From NCBI GenBank assembly GCA_036794395.1, contig DAIRGS010000259.1, positions 1 through 10,122 on the forward strand: DNA of 10,122 nucleotides. Direction: 5' to 3'. Position 1 is the stretch's first letter, and each line of letters starts with the position of its first letter. Positions 6,719 through 10,122 of this stretch are shown here, in pieces. The notes beneath the pieces were generated by a model. It searched no databases, was not told the origin of the DNA, and was given only the letters and a program-made list of their open reading frames with translations. A program made the translations under genes and the position numbers. Source of the DNA: DASXMX01 sp036794395. Its GTDB lineage: Bacteria; Planctomycetota; Phycisphaerae; Tepidisphaerales; Tepidisphaeraceae.

Positions 6719-6937
6719 ATGGCACAGCACGACGTGTTATTTACGGTTCCGCAGCGGCCTGTCGGGAATGCGGATATCGAGTTTATTGTAAAACGAAATG
6801 GAAAGCGTTTTGGTTTGCTTCGAATAAGCAAGGGTGCGATCGAGTGGATTCATCGCGATAGGACGTATGGATCAAAGATGAGTTGGAAGCAATTCGACGA
6901 CCTTGTAGCCGATGGCGGCAGCGAGGCTGTGAGATAG
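6719..6937 (+). CDS. Small conserved-looking protein of unknown function (72 aa)
   Basis: A 72-aa protein with no membrane segment or signal peptide. I place the start at the ATG at 6719 because GAAGGA (6705-6710) lies eight bases upstream; a TTG at 6713 in the same frame would add two residues but is too close to that site. The sequence reads as several beta strands (HDVLFTVP, ADIEFIVKRNGKRFGLLRIS, GAIEWIHR) followed by a C-terminal helix (WKQFDDLVAD). It contains many basic and aromatic residues in the strands. I recall similar small proteins next to methyltransferase/helicase pairs of this kind, but no function. The strand-then-helix layout could suit a PC4-like single-strand DNA-binding fold; this is speculation. 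It ends 12 bases before the helicase-nuclease gene, so the two are surely in one operon. GC is low, like the ATPase module. Confidence 0.75.
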   Translation: MAQHDVLFTVPQRPVGNADIEFIVKRNGKRFGLLRISKGAIEWIHRDRTYGSKMSWKQFDDLVADGGSEAVR

Positions 6938-6949
6938 GTCCGAGGAATC

Positions 6950-9900
6950 ATGGCGTCGATACAACCCCCCATCCAACCCGTCGAACGGCCGATCCTTTGC
7001 GGGCCGTACGAGGAGCCTACGGCACATTGGGAGTATGACCGGACGACGGGGATCGCGGCGAAGATGCCTGGCCGACGCCCGGCGGAATATTGGTATCGGG
7101 ACAAGACGACTCAGCGGGGGCAGGCGCAGTTTGAATACGCGGAGGGGCGCGAGGAGTTGGTGATTGTCAATCAGCTTCGGGCGGACGTGGCGCACTGGCG
7201 GAGCCTGAACTATGAGGGCGTTACGCCGATCACGCGGGAATTATTGCAGCATTGGCGAAGGACCGATCGATCGCGCCGGTTGTTTTTCTGTCAGCTTGAA
7301 GCGGTCGAGACGGTGATTTACCTGGCGGAGATTTTGCGGAGCAATCGGAAGCCGCGATTTAAGCCACAGTTTCAGAGCAGTGATATCGGGTTGCTGCATG
7401 ATGGGCCGGGCGGGGAGGGGCTTGAGCCGCTGGTGAGAATGTGCTGCAAGATGGCGACGGGATCGGGGAAGACCGTTGTCATGGCGATGCTGATTTCGTG
7501 GGCGTTCTGCAACCGGGGGCGGAATCCATCAGATGAGCGGTTCCCAAATGGCGTGCTGGTGTGCTGCCCGAACCTGACCGTGAAGGAACGGCTTCAAGTT
7601 CTGCGACCTGACATTGCGGACAATTACTACGAAGAATTCGACATGGTTCCGCACCGGCTTCGTCCGCTGATCCAAGCCGGACGCGTGCTGGTGACGAACT
7701 GGCACGCGTTTGCGCCTAAGAGCGAGCACAGCGAGGGGGACAAGAGTTATGTGGTTGTGAATAAGGGTGAGGAAACGAATGAGGCGTTTGCACGGGATCG
7801 GCTTGGTGAATTATTCGAACGGCTGCCGATCATGGTGCTGAACGACGAGGCGCATCATTGCTACCGGCCGAAGGCGATTGAGGAGGTGGATCGGGGGGCG
7901 AAGGAAGAGAACGAAGAGGCGACGATTTGGATTGAAGGGCTGGACAAGATCAACAATTCGACGCCGGGCAAGCGCGGGGTTTCGATGTGTGTGGATTTGT
8001 CGGCTACACCGTTTTATATCGCGGGGAGCGGGTATGCGGTGAACAGCCCGTTTCCGTGGTTGACCAGCGATTTTGGCCTGGTGGATGCGATAGAGAGCGG
8101 GATCACGAAGATTCCGCGGATGCCGGTGCAGGATACGACTGGACGACCGGACCCAAAGTATTTTAGGTTGTGGGAGGCGATCGATAACGAAATTGAGCCG
8201 GGGCAGAGACTGCCGGGGCGGGCGCGGAAGCCGAAGCCTGAGGTTGTTTATGAGAAGGCGCAAGGGGCGTTGATTCAACTTTCGCGGCAGTGGAAGGAGC
8301 GGTGGGAGCAGATTCAGCAGGCATCGCCTGGGCAGGAGCGGGTGCCGCCGGTGATGATTATTGTTTGTGACAACATTGATATTGCGGAGGTGTTTTTTCG
8401 GAAGATCAGCGGGGAATCGGTGGAAGAGGTGACGACGCTTGAGGAAGTGGTGGAAGTTTTGGGATCGGATGACGACGATGAGGAAGTGGTTGTGTCGTCG
8501 AAACGTTCGGGGAAGAAGGCCAAACCGAAGATCACGTTTGGCGCGAGCGAGCTGTTAATACCCGAGTTCGCGAATACGGCGGAGCGGAAGCACACGATTC
8601 GGATTGACTCGAAGCTGCTGGCCGAGGCGGAAACGGACGAGCAGAACAAGACGCGCCCTGAGGCGGCGGAGGCGCTGCGGCGGGTGGTGTCGACGGTGGG
8701 CAAGCGCGGGGAGCCGGGCGAGCACATACGGTGCGTGGTATCGGTGGCGATGCTGACGGAGGGATGGGACGCGAACAACGTGACGCACATTCTGGGGCTT
8801 CGCGCGTTTACGAGCCAGCTTTTGTGCGAGCAGGTGGTGGGGCGCGGATTGCGGCGGATGGACTATACGCCGGACCGGGAGACGGGTTTGCTGACGGAGG
8901 AATACGTTGATGTGTATGGGATTCCGTTCAGCGTCGTTCCGTTTAAGGGGCGAGCGATCGACAAGCCAGCGCCGGAGGACCGACCGAAGAATCATGTGAT
9001 GGCGGTTCCGGAGCGGGTGGCGCGCGATCCGCGATTTGAGATTCGATTTCCGGTGGTGGATGGATTTGCGTTCGCGTTGAAGCGGAACTTGCTGGTTTGC
9101 GATGTGGCGGGAATGGACAAGCTCGTATTGGAGCCGAACCGGGAGCCGGTGGCGACGTTTTTAGCGCCGACGGTCGGATATCAGGAAGGGTCGCCGTCAC
9201 AGGGTGGAACGTTTGGATTTGCGCCGCAAGATCGGCAGAGCTATTACCGCGATACGCATTTGCAGACGATCAAGTTTCAAGTCGCGAAGCTTTTGGCGAG
9301 TGATTTGTCGGGGCACGTGAGTGGGACGAGCGGCGCGGAGCGTCGGGTCTTGGGGCTTCAATCGCGACATCAGTTGTTTCCGCAGCTTTATCGGTTCGTG
9401 GATGAATATGTGCGGACGCGAGTTGATTTTCATGGGTGCAATCCGTGTGAGCTCGGGCTCGAGCGGTATGTACGGCTGATTGTGGAGCGGCTGCGGACGC
9501 GGATCCAGCCGGATGCGAGCCAGGGTGAACCGCCGCTGATGCCGTTGCTGAACAGATATAAGCCGATCGGCACGAGCGCGGAAGTGGATTTCAAGACGAC
9601 GCGGCCGTGCTGGGCGACCGAGCATAGCCACATCAATCAGGTTGTTCTTGATACTGATACGTGGGAGTCGAGCACGGCATTTGGCCTGGAACAATTGGCG
9701 CATCAGCAGAAGATCATTTGCTATGTGCGGAATGATCACCTGGGTTTGGTGATTCCGTATGAGTATCAGGGAATCGATCATTCGTACGAGCCGGATTTTT
9801 TGGTGCGGGCATCCGACGACCATACGGTGATTTTGGAGACGAAGGGATTCATCGATAACCAAACCCGCGCGAAGCATGACGCGGCGGGACGATGGGTATC

Positions 9901-9994
9901 AGCGGCGAATAATTGGGGGGAATTGGGGCGGTGGTCGTTTTACGTTTGTCGCGATCCGCATGAGCTGGCGAAGGGATTGATGGGGCTGAAGTAG
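6950..9994 (+). CDS. Type III-like restriction subunit: DEAH helicase with C-terminal PD-(D/E)XK nuclease
   Basis: Predicted ATP-dependent DNA translocase and endonuclease, the Res half of the system, 1014 aa. The ATG at 6950 is preceded by GAGG (6942-6945) at four bases. A unique N-terminal region (1-165) leads to Walker A ATGSGKT (169-175), motif Ia VLVCCPNLT, VLVTNWHAF, the DEAH box (299-302), motif III DLSATP (349-354), motif V TEGWDANN (603-610) and motif VI EQVVGRGLRR (627-636). A long insert between the two RecA lobes includes an acidic DDDDEE stretch (507-512). Near the C-terminus PDF (Asp949) and LETKG (Glu963, Lys965) form a nuclease site, placed as in type III Res proteins. I believe this is the BPTD_3080 restriction endonuclease family, from memory. 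Codons end mostly in G, like the methyltransferase gene. It should work with the methyltransferase at 1528, cutting unmethylated invading DNA. Confidence 0.93.
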   Translation: MASIQPPIQPVERPILCGPYEEPTAHWEYDRTTGIAAKMPGRRPAEYWYRDKTTQRGQAQFEYAEGREELVIVNQLRADVAHWRSLNYEGVTPITRELLQHWRRTDRSRRLFFCQLEAVETVIYLAEILRSNRKPRFKPQFQSSDIGLLHDGPGGEGLEPLVRMCCKMATGSGKTVVMAMLISWAFCNRGRNPSDERFPNGVLVCCPNLTVKERLQVLRPDIADNYYEEFDMVPHRLRPLIQAGRVLVTNWHAFAPKSEHSEGDKSYVVVNKGEETNEAFARDRLGELFERLPIMVLNDEAHHCYRPKAIEEVDRGAKEENEEATIWIEGLDKINNSTPGKRGVSMCVDLSATPFYIAGSGYAVNSPFPWLTSDFGLVDAIESGITKIPRMPVQDTTGRPDPKYFRLWEAIDNEIEPGQRLPGRARKPKPEVVYEKAQGALIQLSRQWKERWEQIQQASPGQERVPPVMIIVCDNIDIAEVFFRKISGESVEEVTTLEEVVEVLGSDDDDEEVVVSSKRSGKKAKPKITFGASELLIPEFANTAERKHTIRIDSKLLAEAETDEQNKTRPEAAEALRRVVSTVGKRGEPGEHIRCVVSVAMLTEGWDANNVTHILGLRAFTSQLLCEQVVGRGLRRMDYTPDRETGLLTEEYVDVYGIPFSVVPFKGRAIDKPAPEDRPKNHVMAVPERVARDPRFEIRFPVVDGFAFALKRNLLVCDVAGMDKLVLEPNREPVATFLAPTVGYQEGSPSQGGTFGFAPQDRQSYYRDTHLQTIKFQVAKLLASDLSGHVSGTSGAERRVLGLQSRHQLFPQLYRFVDEYVRTRVDFHGCNPCELGLERYVRLIVERLRTRIQPDASQGEPPLMPLLNRYKPIGTSAEVDFKTTRPCWATEHSHINQVVLDTDTWESSTAFGLEQLAHQQKIICYVRNDHLGLVIPYEYQGIDHSYEPDFLVRASDDHTVILETKGFIDNQTRAKHDAAGRWVSAANNWGELGRWSFYVCRDPHELAKGLMGLK

Positions 9995-10122
9995 CGAGTT
10001 GCATCTTGGGTTGATTGCATTTAGTCGGGTTCTTTGGGTGGATGGCGTTGGGGTCGTCGCGAAGGGCAAGCTGGGGGAGTGCGGAATGCTGAGTGCTGAG
10101 TGCGGATCGGGGTGAGGAGGCA
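9995..10122. other. Non-coding tail after the helicase-nuclease gene
   Basis: These 128 bases hold no gene start that I can support and no clear hairpin-plus-T terminator for the operon. The only structured part is a heptamer repeat at 10077-10104. Whatever follows lies beyond the window. Confidence 0.5.
10077..10104. repeat. Four tandem heptamers of consensus GAGTGCK
   Basis: Consecutive heptamers read GAGTGCG, GAATGCT, GAGTGCT and GAGTGCG, with a diverged fifth (GATCGGG) after them. The complement (AGCACTC units) is a kind of intergenic heptamer repeat I recall as common in some planctomycete genomes. It lies 80 bases past the end of the restriction gene and may mark the right margin of the island. 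Function is unknown. Confidence 0.6.

Noticed and set aside
1..10122. CRISPR array, tRNA, rRNA, transposase or integrase
   Set aside because: No regularly spaced repeats, cloverleaf sequence, ribosomal RNA segment or recombinase motif was seen on either strand.

Overview
The window holds a chromosomal housekeeping gene next to a DNA-modification and defence locus. On the minus strand at the left edge is the first three quarters of atpD (F1 ATP synthase beta subunit), cut by the window start. Its sequence (STFDAEFPED near the N-terminus, EVQQHLGGGRVR, a Leu-containing P-loop GGAGLGKT) reminds me of planctomycete beta subunits. With the high GC, this makes a Planctomycetota (perhaps Phycisphaerae-like) bacterium my best guess. 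That is recall, not a search result.

Layout. <1-1037 (-): atpD. 1038-1527: a 490-base divergent gap holding a candidate atpD promoter and leader hairpin, AATGGACAATTGA direct repeats, a small hairpin and a weak candidate promoter for the rightward genes. 1528-4677 (+): a 1049-aa beta-class adenine DNA methyltransferase with a long C-terminal extension. 4678-4958: a 281-base gap almost filled by a large imperfect inverted repeat resembling a REPIN or MITE. 4959-6059 (+): an SMC/ABC-like AAA ATPase. 6040-6624 (+): a PD-(D/E)XK nuclease-like protein, overlapping the ATPase by 20 bases. 6719-6937 (+): a 72-aa unknown protein. 6950-9994 (+): a 1014-aa DEAH helicase with a C-terminal PD-(D/E)XK nuclease. 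9995-10122: non-coding, ending in tandem GAGTGCK heptamers.

How the genes fit together. The methyltransferase and the helicase-nuclease look like the Mod and Res halves of a type III-like restriction-modification system; I believe the Res half belongs to what NCBI calls the BPTD_3080 family. The host DNA would be methylated by the first protein, and unmodified DNA translocated on and cut by the second. Between them sits a separate-looking module of ATPase plus small nuclease, preceded by the inverted-repeat element. Its base composition (about 42-45% GC in hand-counted samples) is well below that of the flanking Mod and Res samples (70-75% GC). I read this as a composite defence locus: an R-M operon into which an ATPase-nuclease pair was inserted, or with which it co-evolved. 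The methyltransferase itself seems mosaic, because its specificity region also drops in GC.

No tRNA, rRNA, CRISPR array, transposase or integrase is visible.
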